Under the pieces are notes generated by a model that worked only from the letters and a program-made list of their open reading frames with translations, was not told the DNA's origin and made no database searches. Position numbers and translations under genes: made by a program. 64,000 nt of DNA from Pseudomonas sp. LS44 (GTDB taxonomy: Bacteria; Pseudomonadota; Gammaproteobacteria; Pseudomonadales; Pseudomonadaceae), in the NCBI RefSeq assembly GCF_024730785.1, contig NZ_CP102830.1, positions 248,001 through 312,000 of the forward strand, in the 5' to 3' direction. Shown here piece after piece: positions 1 through 9,633 of this stretch (positions are counted from its first letter, which is position 1; every line of letters starts with the position of its first letter).

Positions 1-519
1 GACATCGAGGTAGCCGGTGCCGGACGAGGCCGGGTTGGGCATAACGATCTTGCCCTGGTACACCGGGTTGGTCAGGTCTTCCCATTTGGTCGGCTTGGGC
101 AGGCCCTGTTTTTCCGCTTCGACGCTGTTGAAGCAGATGGTCGCGGCCCACACGTCCATGCCCACCCAGGCCGGCGGGTTGGCCGCGTCGCGGTAGCTAG
201 CTCCGATCTTGTCCAGGTTGGCCGGCGCGTAGGCTTCGAGCATGCCCTGCTGTTTGAGCACGGCCAGGCTCGAGCCGGCCAGGCCCCAGACCACGTCGGC
301 CTGCGGGCGATCCTTCTCGGCGAGCAGCTTGGCGGTGACGATGCCGGTGGAGTCGCGCACCCACTTGATCTCGATATCCGGGTGTTTTTTCTCGAAGGCT
401 TCTTTGTAGGCCTTGAGCTGCTCGACCTCGAGGGCGGTGTAGACGGTCAGTTCGGTGTTGGCCTGGGCTAAGGTGCAGGCGGCGAGCAGGCTGGTAGCCA
501 GGACGGTGCGTTTGAACAT
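1..519 (-). CDS. Phosphonate (2-aminoethylphosphonate-type) ABC transporter substrate-binding protein, 3' end outside window
   Basis: The reverse strand is open from the ATG at 519 to the window edge, giving 173 residues. They begin with a signal peptide ([20 protein letters not shown]) and continue with ELTVYTALE, a start typical of periplasmic iron/2-aminoethylphosphonate-type binding proteins. The protein would capture the phosphonate in the periplasm for the permease and ATPase encoded upstream in the same direction. The gap to phnX is 38 bases, so it looks like the fourth gene of the operon. The C-terminal half is missing. The phosphonate assignment rests mainly on the neighbouring phnX. 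On sequence alone a ferric-ion or polyamine binding protein would also be possible. Confidence 0.85.
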   Translation of the reverse strand, partial: MFKRTVLATSLLAACTLAQANTELTVYTALEVEQLKAYKEAFEKKHPDIEIKWVRDSTGIVTAKLLAEKDRPQADVVWGLAGSSLAVLKQQGMLEAYAPANLDKIGASYRDAANPPAWVGMDVWAATICFNSVEAEKQGLPKPTKWEDLTNPVYQGKIVMPNPASSGTGYLDV

Positions 520-557
520 GGCGAAGCTCCTTTTGCGATGTTGGGCAAAGCGATGAG

Positions 558-1385
558 TTAGGCGGATTGCGGGGTTTCGCCGCGCGCCAAGCGGGCGTTG
601 ATCGCGTCGACCACCAGCGGCAGGTCGGCGATCGTGTCGATCAGGTAGTGCGGGCGGCTGGCGGCGAACAGCGCGTCGATGCGCTCGCGCTCGCTGGTAC
701 GCTGCGCGGCCGAGAGCGTCTGGTACTGCGCCCAGTCGAGGCCGAGGAAGTTGCCGGAGAAGCGCAGCGCCACGGTCCACATGCCGGCGCTGCGGCCTTC
801 GAGGATGCCCGGCTCGGTGTCGTCGACCTTGACGCAGGCGGCGACGTCACTGAGGCCGAGGGCGATGACGTTGGCCAGGGCTTGCGCCGGACCGGGGCGG
901 CCGCGTGGCACCTCGTCAGTGGCGACCACGTGATCGGGGCGATAACCGTTGGCAGCGGCCAGCTCGACCACCTTGTCCATCACCACCTTCGGATAGCCCG
1001 AGCAGCTGCCAATCTGCAGACCGCGCTCGCGCAGCCTGGCCACAGCATCCAGCGCGCCGGGAATCAGCGCCGAGTGCTCGCCGACCTTGGCGATTTGAAG
1101 CGGCATGAAGCGTTCATAGATCGCGGTGACGTCGGCATCGCTGGGCAGCCGGGCGAAACGGCGCTGGAAGCGTTCGGCCACCGCCGGCTGGTCGCACAGG
1201 CTGCGGATGTGATCCCACTTGCCCATGCCCATCGGCCCGCGCGCCTCGTCGAGGCTGATCTCGACGTCGAAGCTGGCGAACGCCTCGACGAAGATGCGGG
1301 TCGGCGCGAAGGAGCCGAAGTCGACCACGGTACCGGCCCAATCGAGGATCGCGGCGGCAAGACGGGTGGGTGTTTGGTAGGGCAT
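558..1385 (-). CDS. phnX: Phosphonoacetaldehyde hydrolase (phosphonatase)
   Basis: A 275-residue HAD-superfamily enzyme that splits the C-P bond of phosphonoacetaldehyde to acetaldehyde and phosphate in the cytoplasm. The nucleophile Asp15 lies in [12 protein letters not shown]. The lysine that forms the Schiff base with the substrate is Lys56 in MGMGKWDHI, the hallmark separating phosphonatases from other HAD enzymes. I chose the ATG at 1385, 12 codons inside the longest frame, because it has a GGAG Shine-Dalgarno and gives the normal family length. It follows the permease by 16 bases. The transaminase (phnW) that would supply its substrate from 2-aminoethylphosphonate is not in the window. 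Confidence 0.95.
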   Translation of the reverse strand: MPYQTPTRLAAAILDWAGTVVDFGSFAPTRIFVEAFASFDVEISLDEARGPMGMGKWDHIRSLCDQPAVAERFQRRFARLPSDADVTAIYERFMPLQIAKVGEHSALIPGALDAVARLRERGLQIGSCSGYPKVVMDKVVELAAANGYRPDHVVATDEVPRGRPGPAQALANVIALGLSDVAACVKVDDTEPGILEGRSAGMWTVALRFSGNFLGLDWAQYQTLSAAQRTSERERIDALFAASRPHYLIDTIADLPLVVDAINARLARGETPQSA

Positions 1386-1401
1386 GGCAGTCTCCAGAGG
1401 A

Positions 1402-3111
1402 TCAGTGGCCGGGCGCCGCACGCCAGGCCTGGGCGCGGCGCAGCACGCCGCGCGAGGCCCAGGCCAGCAGCAGCGAGACGGCGGCAGAAGTGAGCAGGAT
1501 CAGGGTGGACATGGCGGCGGAACCGCCGACGTTGCCGGCGTCGTCCATGTTCAGCACGGCAATGGCGGCGAGCAGGCTGTCCGGGCTGTAGAGGAAGATC
1601 ACCGCCGACACGGTGGTCATCGCCGAGACGAACAGGTAGCGGCAGATGTCCAGCAGTGCCGGTAGGCACAGCGGCAGGCTGACCCGCCAGAAGTGCCGCC
1701 ACAGCGGCACCTTGAGCGACAGCGCGGCGGCCTCGAACTCGCCGTCGAGCTGGCGCAGCGCGCTGCTGGCGGTCATCTGTGCGGTGGTCAGGAAGTGCGC
1801 GATGGTGCACACCACCAGCAGGCCGAGGCTGCCGTACAGGCCGTGCAGCGGGTTGCTCGGCAGGTTGAAGAAGAATACGTAGCCGAGGCCGAGGACCAGG
1901 CCGGGCACCGCCATCGGCACGAAGCTGAGCAGGCGCAGCAGGCGGGTCAGCCAGTCCTGGCGGGTCTTCTCGACCAGATAGGCGCCGGCGAAGATCAGCA
2001 GGCTGCCAAACAGTGCGCTGCACAGTGCCAGCAGCACGCTGTTGCGGTAGGCCAGCCAGCCGCCGGGCAGCTCGGAGAAGGCGTAGTGATCGAGCGACAG
2101 GCTGAGGTTGTACGGCCAGAACTTGACCAGCGAGGAGTAGATCGCCATGCCGAACACCAGCAGCAGCACGCTGCAGAGCAGCAGTACCAGGAGCAGGTAG
2201 GCGGCGTCGCGACGGCGATCCGGCGCCGGGTGGAAGACCTGCGCGCGGCCGCTCATGGCGTCGCGCTGCCGGCGGCGCAGCCAGCTGTCCACCGCGAAGC
2301 TGAACAGCGCCGGCAGCAGCAGGAGCATGCCGATCTGCGCGCCGCGGCCGAACTGCTGCTGGCCGACCACCGCCTTGTAGGCCTCCAGCGCCAGCACCTG
2401 GTAGTCGCCGCCGACCACCACCGGCACGCCGAAGTCGGTGATGCACAGGGTGAACACCAGGCAGAAGGCGGCGAAGGCGGCCTGCCGGGTGGCCGGCCAG
2501 GTGATGCTGCGAAAGCGCCGCCACGGCGAGGCGCCCATGCTCGCGGCGGTGTCGAACAGCCGCGCGTCGGCCAGCGCCAGCGCCGAGAGCAAGACCATCA
2601 GCGCATGCGGAAAGGTGTAGATGGCCTGGCCGAGGACGATGCCCCAGAAGCCGTAGATGTTGTCGGCGAACAAGCCGCGCAACACGCCCTGGTTGCCGAA
2701 CAGGTAGATCAGCGCGATGCCTGGGAGCATCGACGGCGCCAGCAGCGGTAGCAGGGAGATGCCGCGCCACACCCCTTTGGCCGGGATCAGCGTGCGCTGC
2801 AGGGCGTAGGCGAAGCCGTAGGCCAGCGGTACCACGATGGCCGAGACGCTCAGCGCAGTCGTCAGGCTATTGCCGAGCAGCCAGCGGAAGTTGGCGCTGC
2901 CCAACAGTTCGCTGGCCGCCGCCAGACCACCGCCCTGGCCCGCCGCGTCGCTGAAGCCGCGCCAGAAGATCGCCGCCAGCGGCAGCAGCACGGCGCCGCC
3001 AAGCAACACCAGCAGCAGCCACTTGCCGCCACCAACGAATAGCCGGTCGGCCCAGTCAGGCCGGCTGGCCTGGGGCACGGCCGGAGTTGCGGCGCCGAGC
3101 AGCACGTTCAT
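1402..3111 (-). CDS. Fused two-unit phosphonate ABC transporter permease
   Basis: A 569-residue integral membrane protein with two successive binding-protein-dependent permease halves, about 12 predicted membrane segments in all. EAA-type loops are visible near [17 protein letters not shown] in the first half and [18 protein letters not shown] in the second. One chain therefore replaces the usual permease dimer. This architecture is known in putative 2-aminoethylphosphonate and iron transporters. The frame is open far upstream (to 3639), but that part is the shifted frame of the ATPase gene. The start MNVLLGA at 3111 shares one base with the ATPase stop (TGATG), which implies translational coupling. 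Confidence 0.88.
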   Translation of the reverse strand: MNVLLGAATPAVPQASRPDWADRLFVGGGKWLLLVLLGGAVLLPLAAIFWRGFSDAAGQGGGLAAASELLGSANFRWLLGNSLTTALSVSAIVVPLAYGFAYALQRTLIPAKGVWRGISLLPLLAPSMLPGIALIYLFGNQGVLRGLFADNIYGFWGIVLGQAIYTFPHALMVLLSALALADARLFDTAASMGASPWRRFRSITWPATRQAAFAAFCLVFTLCITDFGVPVVVGGDYQVLALEAYKAVVGQQQFGRGAQIGMLLLLPALFSFAVDSWLRRRQRDAMSGRAQVFHPAPDRRRDAAYLLLVLLLCSVLLLVFGMAIYSSLVKFWPYNLSLSLDHYAFSELPGGWLAYRNSVLLALCSALFGSLLIFAGAYLVEKTRQDWLTRLLRLLSFVPMAVPGLVLGLGYVFFFNLPSNPLHGLYGSLGLLVVCTIAHFLTTAQMTASSALRQLDGEFEAAALSLKVPLWRHFWRVSLPLCLPALLDICRYLFVSAMTTVSAVIFLYSPDSLLAAIAVLNMDDAGNVGGSAAMSTLILLTSAAVSLLLAWASRGVLRRAQAWRAAPGH

Positions 3112-4166
3112 CAGGCGAACACCTGCAGGCTGCGCGGCGGCAGGGCGACCCAGATGGCCGGCGAAGCCATGGAGGGCAGATTCTCCGGCGCCAGTTCGGC
3201 GAGCAACGCGTGGCCGGGCAGATGATCCAGCTCGAAGCTCATCCGGCAGCGGTTGCCCAGGAAGGTGATGTCGCGCACTTGGGCGCGGAAGCGGTTGTCG
3301 CTGTTGGCGGCGGGATTGACGCTGACCGCCTCGGGTCGGCAGAACAGCCGGCCACGCATGCCGCCACGGGTATCGCCCAGCTGCATGGGGCGGCCGCCGA
3401 CGCAGGCCTGGCCGGCACCGTCGCGCTCGAACGGCAGCCAGTTGCCCTGGCCGACGAATTCGGCGACGAACGGCGTGGCCGGCTGCCGGTAGATGTCCTC
3501 GGCGCGCGCGTATTGCTCGACGCGACCGTGATTGATCACGGCGATGCGGTCGGCCATCAGCATGGCCTCGTCCTGGTTGTGGGTGACCATCACCGTGGTA
3601 ATCCCCAGACGTTTCTGCAGCTGGCGCAACTCGCCGCACAGATGCTCGCGAACCCGCGCATCGAGTGCCGACATCGGCTCGTCGAGCAACAGCAGCGAGG
3701 GTGCCGGCGCCAGCGCGCGGGCCAGGGCGACGCGCTGCTGCTGGCCGCCGGAGAGCTGGCCGGGATACTTCTGTTCGCTGCCGCTCAGGCCGACCAGTTC
3801 GAGCATCTCGGCGACCCGTGCACGCTGTTCGTCGCGGCTGCGGTTGTTCAGGCCGTAGCCGATGTTCTGCGCCACGCTGAGGTTGGGAAACAGCGCGTAG
3901 GACTGGAACAGGATGCCGTAGTCACGCGCCTGCGGCGGCAGCGTGGAAATATCGCGGCCGGCGCTGAACAGCTGGCCGGCGTCCTGCCGTTCGAGGCCGG
4001 CGATGCAGCGCAGCAGGGTGGTCTTGCCACAGCCGGACGGGCCGAGCAGACACACCAGCTCGCCCTGGGCGACGTCCAGCGACACCCCATCGAGCGCGGC
4101 GAAGGTACCGAAACGCTTATGCAGATCGCGCACTTGCAGGTGCGGGGCGGAAACGGAAGCGGACAT
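3111..4166 (-). CDS. Phosphonate ABC transporter ATP-binding protein
   Basis: A 351-residue ABC ATPase with Walker A GPSGCGKT at residues 42-49, signature LSGGQQQRVALARAL, Walker B LLLLDEPMSALD and a switch histidine in VMVTHNQDEA. A C-terminal TOBE-like regulatory part of about 100 residues follows. It would energise uptake through the fused permease encoded next. It is the first gene of the four-gene operon, and its stop overlaps the permease start. The 332-base space upstream separates it from the LysR gene in the same orientation. The family also includes putrescine and ferric-ion importers, so the phosphonate substrate is inferred from phnX. Confidence 0.9.
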   Translation of the reverse strand: MSASVSAPHLQVRDLHKRFGTFAALDGVSLDVAQGELVCLLGPSGCGKTTLLRCIAGLERQDAGQLFSAGRDISTLPPQARDYGILFQSYALFPNLSVAQNIGYGLNNRSRDEQRARVAEMLELVGLSGSEQKYPGQLSGGQQQRVALARALAPAPSLLLLDEPMSALDARVREHLCGELRQLQKRLGITTVMVTHNQDEAMLMADRIAVINHGRVEQYARAEDIYRQPATPFVAEFVGQGNWLPFERDGAGQACVGGRPMQLGDTRGGMRGRLFCRPEAVSVNPAANSDNRFRAQVRDITFLGNRCRMSFELDHLPGHALLAELAPENLPSMASPAIWVALPPRSLQVFA

Positions 4167-4252
4167 GCGAACAACCTCGTGCAGCGGTAAGCGACGAGGT
4201 CATCCTAGGGAGCGAATGCGAAGACTATGTGGCAGCGAGGCAAAAGCTGACG

Positions 4253-4262
4253 ATAGGTCTAT
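4253..4262. promoter_or_regulatory. Candidate LysR-type operator upstream of the phosphonate operon
   Basis: The inverted repeat ATAGGTCTAT (ATAG-N2-CTAT) lies about 90 bases before the ATPase start codon. It is a plausible dyad for the LysR-type regulator encoded next door. No convincing -35/-10 pair was found with it, and such short dyads occur by chance. Confidence 0.3.
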
Positions 4263-4426
4263 TGGGATTTTTGTGGGGTGCCCGGTCGGCGCCGGCCGCG
4301 CGCTGTTGGGTATCGTCGCTGCGCGACTCAACCTACAAAAGCACCGGAGAACCCGCCGGGTGGAAACCGCAAAGCGTGTTCCATCAATAGCCGGCATCCA
4401 CTCTGCGACTGGGCTTTCGCAACCGC

Positions 4427-4488
4427 GTAGCCCGGATGCAATCCGGGAAGCGCAGGCGTCTGGATTCCCCGGATTGCATCCGGGCTAC
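4427..4488. repeat. Palindromic intergenic repeat, GTAGCCCGGATGCAATCCGG family
   Basis: The left arm GTAGCCCGGATGCAATCCGG and the right arm CCGGATTGCATCCGGGCTAC are separated by about 22 bases. Each arm is itself a small hairpin, and the two arms pair with each other. Copies of the same family are at 13229-13288 and 39246-39335. It lies just past the 3' end of the LysR gene. Confidence 0.85.
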
Positions 4489-4498
4489 AAACGCGGAA

Positions 4499-5362
4499 TC
4501 AGCAGCGCTCCGCCAATTCCCGCGCCACGGCGAGGAACGCCGCCGGCAGGCGCGCCTGGCGGCGCTCCTTGAGGCAGTACAGGTACTCGCCGATTTCCGC
4601 CGCGTCCTCCAGCTCGATGATGCACAGCGCCGGGTTATTCGGCACTTCGTGGCGGGCGATGATGCTCACGCCGATATTGCGCAGCACCGCTTCGCGGATC
4701 GACTCGCGGCTGCCGATTTCCAGCAGCGGACCGAGCGCCACGCCGGCGGCAGCCAGCATCGTTTCGGTGAGCTGGCGAGTGGTCGAGCCAGCCTCACGCA
4801 GCAGCAGGCAATGCCCGCTCAGCGCGCTCAGCGGTACGCGCGCCTGCGCCGCCAACGGGTGCTCGCGATGCACCGCCAGGACCAACGGGTCGCTACCCAA
4901 CTGCAGGCGGGTCAGGCGCGCGTCGTCGAGCGGTTGCGAGGAGGCGGCCAGGTCGACGCGGTACTCCTCCAGCGCCTCGATGACCTGTTGCGAGTTGCCG
5001 ATCTCCACCGACACGGCGATCTGCGGGTGAGCCTCGCGGAAGCGCTTGATCAGGTCGAGCACGTAGTAGGGCGCGGTGGCGCCGATGCGCAGGTGGCCCT
5101 GCAACTGGCCGGCGTTGCGCAGGTGGAAGTCGATGTCGGCCTCGCGCTGCAGCAGCTCCTTGACCAGTGGCAGCAGGCGCACGCCTTCCTCGCTCAGGCT
5201 CAGGCCGCGGCCGCCGCGGTAGAACAGCTCGACGCCGTACTGGCTCTCCAGCTGGCGAATCTGGGTGGTCACCGTCGGCTGGCTGAGGCCGAGCTTCTTC
5301 GCCGCCTGGGTCACGCTGCCCAGGCGGGCGACGGTGTAGAAGGCCTTCAGCTCGGCGAGCAT
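4499..5362 (-). CDS. LysR-family regulator of phosphonate utilisation
   Basis: A 287-residue LysR-type transcriptional regulator. The N-terminal winged helix-turn-helix is clear (FYTVARLGSVTQAAKKLGLS, then QPTVTTQIRQLE) and is followed by a periplasmic-binding-like effector domain. It is transcribed in the same direction as the phosphonate operon 332 bases downstream. In Pseudomonas, LysR genes of this type sit beside phnW/phnX genes, so control of this operon by a phosphonate or its breakdown product is a reasonable inference. Its own start is 16 bases from the thyA stop, so thyA read-through could contribute to its expression. Confidence 0.88.
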   Translation of the reverse strand: MLAELKAFYTVARLGSVTQAAKKLGLSQPTVTTQIRQLESQYGVELFYRGGRGLSLSEEGVRLLPLVKELLQREADIDFHLRNAGQLQGHLRIGATAPYYVLDLIKRFREAHPQIAVSVEIGNSQQVIEALEEYRVDLAASSQPLDDARLTRLQLGSDPLVLAVHREHPLAAQARVPLSALSGHCLLLREAGSTTRQLTETMLAAAGVALGPLLEIGSRESIREAVLRNIGVSIIARHEVPNNPALCIIELEDAAEIGEYLYCLKERRQARLPAAFLAVARELAERC

Positions 5363-5378
5363 CGCGGTGGCGCCCGCC

Positions 5379-6173
5379 TTACACCGCGACCGGCGCTTTG
5401 ATGTGCGGGTGCGATTGGTAGCCGACCAGCTCGAAGTCTTCGAAGGTGAAGGCGAACAGGTCCTTCACCGCCGGGTTGATCTGCATGGTCGGCAGCGGCA
5501 ACGGCTCGCGGCTCAGCTGCAGGTCGGTCTGCTCGATGTGGTTGGCGTACAGGTGGCAGTCGCCGCCGGTCCAGATGAACTCTCCCGGCTGCAGACCGCA
5601 GACCTGGGCGACCATCAGGGTCAGCAGCGCGTAGCTGGCGATGTTGAACGGCACGCCGAGGAAGATGTCGGCCGAGCGCTGGTACAGCTGGCAGCTCAGC
5701 TTGCCGTCGGCGACGTAGAACTGGAACAGCGCGTGGCACGGCGGCAGGGCCATCTCGTCGACCAACGCCGGGTTCCAGGCGGAGACGATCAGGCGCCGCG
5801 AATCCGGGTTCTGCTTGATCATCTCAACGACCTTACTGATCTGGTCGATCGCCGCGCCGTTCGGCGCCGGCCAGCTGCGCCACTGGTAGCCGTACACCGG
5901 GCCGAGGTTGCCCTGCTCGTCGGCCCACTCATCCCAGATGCTGACGCCGTGGTTCTTGAGGTACTGGATATTGGTATCGCCGCGCAGGAACCACAGCAGC
6001 TCGACGATGATCGAACGCAGGTGACACTTCTTGGTGGTCACCAGCGGGAAGCCGTCGGCCAGGTTGAAGCGCATCTGGTGGCCAAACACCGAGTAGGTGC
6101 CGGTGCCGGTGCGGTCGCTCTTGAAGGTGCCGGTTTCACGCACCAGGCGCATCAGGTCGAGGTACTGTTTCAT
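5379..6173 (-). CDS. thyA: Thymidylate synthase
   Basis: A 264-residue enzyme that converts dUMP to dTMP with methylenetetrahydrofolate, the exact length of the E. coli protein. The nucleophile is Cys146 in [11 protein letters not shown]. The folate and dUMP binding blocks ([22 protein letters not shown] C-terminus ending in KAPVAV) are intact. The start at 6173 overlaps the lgt stop in ATGA, so the two genes are translationally coupled, as is usual in gamma-proteobacteria. The frame is open further upstream, but that part belongs to the lgt coding region. Confidence 0.97.
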   Translation of the reverse strand: MKQYLDLMRLVRETGTFKSDRTGTGTYSVFGHQMRFNLADGFPLVTTKKCHLRSIIVELLWFLRGDTNIQYLKNHGVSIWDEWADEQGNLGPVYGYQWRSWPAPNGAAIDQISKVVEMIKQNPDSRRLIVSAWNPALVDEMALPPCHALFQFYVADGKLSCQLYQRSADIFLGVPFNIASYALLTLMVAQVCGLQPGEFIWTGGDCHLYANHIEQTDLQLSREPLPLPTMQINPAVKDLFAFTFEDFELVGYQSHPHIKAPVAV

Positions 6174-6976
6174 CCGGCAACTCCCGGCGCCGCTTGGCGC
6201 TTGTAGGCAATCACGATCAGCGCGATGCCGCCGAGGATCATCGGCAGGCACAGCACCTGGCCCATGGTCAGCCAGTCGAAGGCCAGGTAACCGAGCTGGG
6301 CGTCCGGCACGCGGACGAATTCGACGATAAAGCGGAACAGCCCGTAGAACAGGGCGAACATCCCGGACACCGCCATGGTCGGCCGCGGCTTGCGCGAGTA
6401 CGCCCAGAGGATCAGGAAGAGTGCCACGCCTTCCAGGGCGAACTGGTACAGCTGCGACGGGTGGCGGGGCAGTTGCGCGGGGTCGGTGGGGAAAATCATC
6501 GCCCACGGCACATCGGTAGCCTTGCCCCACAGCTCGGCATTGATGAAGTTGCCAATGCGCCCGGCGCCGAGGCCGATCGGCACCAGCGGGGCGATGAAGT
6601 CCATCAGCTCGAAGAAGCTCTTGCCGTGGCGCTTGCCGAACCAGAAGGTGGCCAGCATCACGCCGATCAGCCCGCCGTGGAAGGACATGCCGCCCTTCCA
6701 CACTTCGAAGATCAGCAGCGGGTTGGCCAGATAGGACGACAGGTCATAAAACAGCACATAGCCGAGGCGGCCACCGAGGATCACGCCCATCGCCACCCAG
6801 AACACCAGGTCAGAGAGTTTTTCCTTGCTCCAGCTCGCATCGAACTGGGCCAGCCGGCGTGAGGCCAGCCACCAGGCGCCGCCGATGCCGATCAGGTACA
6901 TCAGGCCGTACCAGTGGATTTTCAGCGGACCGAGGGCAATCGCCACCGGGTCGATCTGCGGATAAGGCAGCATCAA
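6170..6976 (-). CDS. lgt: Prolipoprotein diacylglyceryl transferase
   Basis: A 268-residue inner-membrane enzyme that transfers diacylglycerol from phosphatidylglycerol to the lipobox cysteine, the first step of lipoprotein maturation. The family signature [15 protein letters not shown] and the essential-histidine region MSFHGGLIG are present, with about seven membrane segments. It lies between a TauE-type gene (8-base gap) and thyA (4-base overlap), so the three probably form one transcript. Confidence 0.97.
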   Translation of the reverse strand: MMLPYPQIDPVAIALGPLKIHWYGLMYLIGIGGAWWLASRRLAQFDASWSKEKLSDLVFWVAMGVILGGRLGYVLFYDLSSYLANPLLIFEVWKGGMSFHGGLIGVMLATFWFGKRHGKSFFELMDFIAPLVPIGLGAGRIGNFINAELWGKATDVPWAMIFPTDPAQLPRHPSQLYQFALEGVALFLILWAYSRKPRPTMAVSGMFALFYGLFRFIVEFVRVPDAQLGYLAFDWLTMGQVLCLPMILGGIALIVIAYKRQAAPGVAG

Positions 6977-6984
6977 TCACTCCT

Positions 6985-7767
6985 TCAGAGCAGGAAATTC
7001 AGGCCGACGCACAGCAGCAGCAGGGCGAACAGGCGCTTGAGAATGTGTTGTGGCAGGCGATGCGCCAGGCGCGCGCCGACGCGGGCGAACGGCATACTGG
7101 CGACCGCGATGCCGACCAGCGCCGGCAGATAGACGAAGCCCAGGCTCCACTCCGGCAGCCCCGGCGTGCGCCAGCCGATCAGCATGAAGCTCGCCGCGCC
7201 CATCAGCGCGATCGGCAAGCCACAGGCCGCCGAGGTGGCCACCGCCTGCTGCATGCTCTGCCCGCGCCAGACCAGGAACGGCACGGTCAGTGAGCCGCCG
7301 CCGATACCGAAAATCGCCGAGGCCCAGCCGACCACGCCGCCGGCGGCGCTCAAGCCGGGCTTGTCGGGCAGGCCGCCGCTGGCCTTGGGGCGCAAGTCGA
7401 AGGCCATCTGCACGGCGATGCAGATGGCGAAGATCCCAATGATCCTCTGCAGCATCGGCCCGGATATCGCTTCTGCGGTCAACGCGCCGAGGCCGGCGCC
7501 GACCAGGATGCCCAGCGCCATCCAGACGAACACCGTCCAGTTCACCGCACCCTTGCGGTGGTGTTCGAGGATCGAGTTGAGCGAGGTGAAGATGATGCTG
7601 GCCAGCGAGGTGCCGACCGCCATGTGGGTAAGGATGTGCGGATCGAAACCGTGCGCGGCGAAGCTGTACACCAGCACCGGCACGATGATCATGCCGCCAC
7701 CGACGCCGAACAGTCCGGCCATCACTCCCGCGCCGGCACCCAGCAGCAAATACAGCAGGAATTCCAT
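6985..7767 (-). CDS. TauE/SafE-family (DUF81) membrane transporter
   Basis: A 260-residue membrane protein with two internally similar halves. Each half carries the glycine-rich family motif (LFGVGGGMIIVPVL near the N-terminus, IFGIGGGSLTVPFL in the middle). The family exports sulfite, sulfoacetate and related organic anions. The substrate here is unknown. I placed the start at 7767 (MEFLLYLL) after a run of G that can act as Shine-Dalgarno. The 42 extra codons upstream in frame are not membrane-like. It is the first gene of the TauE-lgt-thyA run. Confidence 0.85.
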   Translation of the reverse strand: MEFLLYLLLGAGAGVMAGLFGVGGGMIIVPVLVYSFAAHGFDPHILTHMAVGTSLASIIFTSLNSILEHHRKGAVNWTVFVWMALGILVGAGLGALTAEAISGPMLQRIIGIFAICIAVQMAFDLRPKASGGLPDKPGLSAAGGVVGWASAIFGIGGGSLTVPFLVWRGQSMQQAVATSAACGLPIALMGAASFMLIGWRTPGLPEWSLGFVYLPALVGIAVASMPFARVGARLAHRLPQHILKRLFALLLLCVGLNFLL

Positions 7768-7877
7768 CGACACCCCCCCCAAACCAGCACGCATGGTAAC
7801 GGATGCACCCCGGCCCCTCCACCGCAGGTGATCGACAGTACGTAACAGTGCATCCGCCCTGAAACATCGAATTCTGC

Positions 7878-7945
7878 GTAGGAGCGAATTCATTCGCGAT
7901 GACCATCACCCGCGCTACGTCGATCGCCAATGCATTCGCGGCTAC
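7878..7945. repeat. Palindromic intergenic repeat, GTAGGAGCGAATTCATTCGCG family
   Basis: The left arm begins GTAGGAGCGAATTCATTCGCG and a degenerate right arm ends GCATTCGCGGCTAC. A near-perfect copy is at 44293-44351 and a half copy at 26450. It lies between divergent genes, shortly before the NRDE gene, so it may be transcribed in that gene's leader. Confidence 0.75.
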
Positions 7946-7998
7946 AGAAAAGCCTGGCAAGCCTTTAAGCTCAGGCTTTGCCCTGTGGAAAACGCCTG

Positions 7999-8745
7999 AT
8001 GTGCCTGATCACCTTTGCTTGGCGCCCCACTCACGCCGTACCGCTGGTGCTGGCCGCCAATCGCGATGAATTTTATGCCCGGCCGAGCCGCGCGCTGGGC
8101 GAGTGGGCGGATGCGCCGGGTCTGTACGCCGGCCGTGATATGGAGGCCGGTGGCACCTGGATGGGGGTGACCAGCGCGGGCCGCTTCGCCGCCTTGACCA
8201 ATATCCGCAACCCCGGTCAGCCGCTCGGCACCCATTCGCGCGGTGAACTGGTGGCGCGCTATCTGCGCGGCACGCTGTCCCCGGGCGAATACCTGCAGCA
8301 CGTCGCCCTGCAGCTGAAGGATTATTCCGGGTTCAACCTACTGGTCGGCACGGCACGCGAGTTGTGGTTCCTGAACGCCCGGGAAGGCACGCCGCGAGCA
8401 CTGGCGGCCGGCGTTTACGGCTTATCCAATGCGGCGCTGGATACGCCCTGGCCGAAATTGCAACGGGTCAAAGCGGCCCTGAGCAACTGCCTGGACGATC
8501 CGCAGCCCGAGGCGCTCCTGGCCCTGCTCGCCGATGCCGAGCCGGCCCGCGAAGCCGACCTGCCGGATACCGGGGTCGGCCTGGCCACCGAGCAGCTGCT
8601 GTCCAGCCCGTTCATCGCCAGCCCCAACTACGGCACCCGCGCTAGCACCGCGTTGATCCGCCGCGCCGATGGTTCACAGACTCTGGTGGAACGCAGTTTC
8701 GGCCCCTATGGCGCACATCTCGGCGAAGTCGGGCTACAGCTCTAA
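7999..8745 (+). CDS. NRDE-family (TANGO2-like) protein
   Basis: A 248-residue protein starting MCLITFAW, with the family-defining block AANRDEFYARPS near residue 25, then GGTWMGVTSAGRFAALTNIR and a C-terminal NYGTRAST. In this family the cysteine straight after the initiator Met is conserved, which fixes the start at 7999 rather than seven codons upstream. The biochemical role is not firmly known. The eukaryotic relative TANGO2 is linked to lipid or haem handling. It is a single gene facing a convergent neighbour. Confidence 0.85.
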   Translation: MCLITFAWRPTHAVPLVLAANRDEFYARPSRALGEWADAPGLYAGRDMEAGGTWMGVTSAGRFAALTNIRNPGQPLGTHSRGELVARYLRGTLSPGEYLQHVALQLKDYSGFNLLVGTARELWFLNAREGTPRALAAGVYGLSNAALDTPWPKLQRVKAALSNCLDDPQPEALLALLADAEPAREADLPDTGVGLATEQLLSSPFIASPNYGTRASTALIRRADGSQTLVERSFGPYGAHLGEVGLQL

Positions 8746-8764
8746 GGGGTGTAGCGAGGATCGC

Positions 8765-9622
8765 TTAGCTGCGGTGCAAATCGTCCAGGGCAAACAGTGG
8801 CGCCAGACGCTGCGGATCATCGGCATCGGCAACCAGCAGCAGACGGCCATCGGCCTGGAAGGCCAGCCCTTCGATTTTCGCCAGCGGCGCGAGCCGCGCC
8901 CGCCAGACGAGGTGCAAGTCCTTATCGAAGCGCGCCAGCACGCTGCCGGCGCAGTCACCATCCAGGTACGTCGAGCCACTGGCCTCGGCGGCAGCACTGC
9001 AATACAACCGTCCGTGCGGGTCGACGGCCAGGTCGGTGAGGCCCAGCGGCACGCCATCCAAGTCGCCCAGCGCCAGCGGCACAATCCGCCGCAGCGCGGC
9101 CGCGCTCAGTTGGCCGGCGGCGAGATCGGCCAGCGCTTGGGGCAGATCGAGCAGCACCACCGCGTTTTCCCCCGCCGCGCCATTGCCGCGCTGCGCCAGC
9201 AGCAGATCCTCGCCGAACACTACTGCGCCTTCCAGATTCAGCTCGACAAAGTGCTGCTGCAATTCTTGATAGAGCGGACTCAAATCGATGATGCGCACCG
9301 CCTCGCCCTGCAGCAGACAGCCGCGTCGGCGCTTGGCAGTCGAGCCGGAACCAAGGGCCAGCAGGCTGCCGTCCGGTAAATGCGCGAGGGCTTCGAAATC
9401 CGGCTTGTGCGCCTTGCGTTCCGCTGCATCGGCAGGCAGCTCGCCCGGCAGCAGCGCGATTTTCCCGGCGTACTCGCCGGTCAGGCTGTAACGCTGCAGC
9501 ACCAGCGCATCGTCGGCGACGATCCACAGCTCGTCGCCTTGGCAGACCACGGCACTGGCCGCCGACAACTGCAGCTCGGCGAGATGCACAAGCGTTAAGG
9601 TGGGGCAGGGATGATCGCTCAT
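8765..9622 (-). CDS. Hypothetical protein, probably beta-propeller-like
   Basis: A 285-residue protein with no signal peptide. Short repeated strand-turn motifs recur through the chain (EALAHLPDGSLLALGSGS, DLAVDPHGRLYCSAA, GLAFQADGRLLLVADADDP), spaced as in phytase-like or SdiA-regulated propellers. I do not recognise a specific function. It starts 11 bases after the ptsP stop, so it is very likely the last gene of the rppH-ptsP transcript. It converges on the NRDE gene. Confidence 0.7.
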   Translation of the reverse strand: MSDHPCPTLTLVHLAELQLSAASAVVCQGDELWIVADDALVLQRYSLTGEYAGKIALLPGELPADAAERKAHKPDFEALAHLPDGSLLALGSGSTAKRRRGCLLQGEAVRIIDLSPLYQELQQHFVELNLEGAVVFGEDLLLAQRGNGAAGENAVVLLDLPQALADLAAGQLSAAALRRIVPLALGDLDGVPLGLTDLAVDPHGRLYCSAAAEASGSTYLDGDCAGSVLARFDKDLHLVWRARLAPLAKIEGLAFQADGRLLLVADADDPQRLAPLFALDDLHRS

Positions 9623-9633
9623 CGTCCGCAGGC

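Larger units (their letters stand above)
4167..4498. other. Intergenic region between LysR gene and phosphonate operon
   Basis: A 332-base space without a gene. The part next to the ATPase holds the ATAG-N2-CTAT dyad and must carry the operon promoter. The middle (about 4300-4335) has one arm of the TTGGGT...CAACCTAC repeat family seen elsewhere in the window. The part next to the LysR stop is the palindromic repeat described at 4427. Confidence 0.6.

Noticed and set aside
1402..3639. A single 745-aa protein on the reverse strand
   Set aside because: The first 176 codons run in the wrong frame of the ABC ATPase. The permease starts at 3111 with a TGATG coupling to the ATPase stop.
7978..7998. 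Upstream ATG for the NRDE protein
   Set aside because: The family needs Met-Cys at the N-terminus, which the ATG at 7999 provides.
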